This document shows positions 63,375 through 64,000 of a DNA stretch of 64,000 bases, piece after piece. The notes beneath the pieces were generated by a model, which had not been told where the DNA came from, did no database searches, and saw only the letters and a list, made by a program, of their open reading frames with translations. Position 1 is the stretch's first letter. The number at the start of each line of letters is the position of its first letter. Made by a program: the position numbers and the translations under genes. The DNA comes from Liolophura sinensis (lineage: Eukaryota > Mollusca > Polyplacophora > Chitonida > Chitonidae): the NCBI RefSeq assembly GCF_032854445.1, contig NC_088303.1:6023501-6087500 (forward strand). Reading direction: 5' to 3'.

Positions 63375-64000
63375 TACTTCATCCGTTCAACCATCCGCGC
63401 TGTTCTCTCAATTCAAGGATGCACTGGAGATCAGCAGTTATAATTAGACCATGAAAGACTTCCTACCGGGTACATTAAAATCAATTTACAGTAAGATCGA
63501 GCGCTGACTTCAGAAGAGCGGGATTGCTTTGTGTGAACAGATTTACTACAAAGATCCATGAACGGTGTCAGGCTGCAGCCATTTATCTCCGAGCATCTCT
63601 GATAACGGTTACAACTATTGGTCTGTTCGGAAACTAATTGTCACTGACGACAGGCTTTTTTAAGGAAAGCTATCGCCTAATTAGGGGAAATAATGATAGC
63701 GTGTACTTGCGGCGCTTCACGATTTGCCTGATCACAAGCCAGAACTGTTTGTTCTAGAGATTCTGCTCTCGTGTATGAATAGCGAGTCATGCAATGCTAC
63801 AGGCTATCCGTTGCTGACATTTTGCTGCCATTCACTTATCAACTGTAGATCATCATATATCTGTTGAGAAACTTTTCTGCAGAGATCAGAGTTCCATCGC
63901 CAGATGGAAACATAGATGGTTGTCTTGCTATCCATTGAGAACAGTCAAAGTGTTATGTCGCCGAACAGAACATTTAACAAGAACGTCCATGTCATTCTTG
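63375..64000. other. Non-coding to window end
   Basis: No exon, repeat or RNA signal recognised. Confidence 0.4.

Overview
The window looks like nuclear DNA of an animal, most likely a mollusc. It has no operons or dense ORFs. It has AT-rich non-coding DNA, GT-AG splice sites, dinucleotide microsatellites, and several families of tRNA-derived SINEs with RNA polymerase III A/B boxes. The SINE 3' ends (one closing on AAATAAATAAATA, one on CACTCACTCACT) are of a kind I associate with molluscan genomes. That taxonomic call comes from memory of repeat style, not from a search.

Layout. 0-24 kb is gene-poor. It holds one 5'-truncated SINE (7.96 kb), other tRNA-headed SINEs and several old minisatellites (44-45 bp units at 10.9-11.4 kb, about 45 bp at 18.4-19.0 kb, about 92 bp at 21.5-21.96 kb, 40 bp at 22.9-23.4 kb). 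24.95-34.46 kb is one continuous array of about 260 copies of a 36-bp G/T-rich minisatellite. Its left two thirds have higher-order structure and include an apparently perfect 603-bp tandem duplication. Its right third is more diverged. The left edge is a rearranged pair of inverted SINE pieces with a satellite fragment trapped between them. The right side is followed by an 87-bp repeat arranged as alternating A/B dimers, and then an orphan satellite fragment. 35.5-56 kb is SINE-rich intergenic DNA with a 64-bp tandem array at 49.2-49.9 kb and two unsupported exon candidates (37.6 and 54.3 kb).

The only gene I can support well is on the minus strand at 56.37-61.70 kb. It is the last three coding exons of a membrane protein, joined by two phase-0 introns with good splice sites, and followed by an AATAAA about 440 bp past the stop. 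The encoded end is a hydrophobic TM7-like segment, a linker, a heptad coiled coil and an Arg-rich cysteine-containing tail. This looks like the C-terminal part of a class C G-protein-coupled receptor (GABA-B or metabotropic glutamate type). The 5' part lies beyond the window.

Most long open frames elsewhere, above all the 12-codon-periodic frames in the satellite, result from tandem repeats whose consensus unit lacks stop codons. They are not treated as genes.
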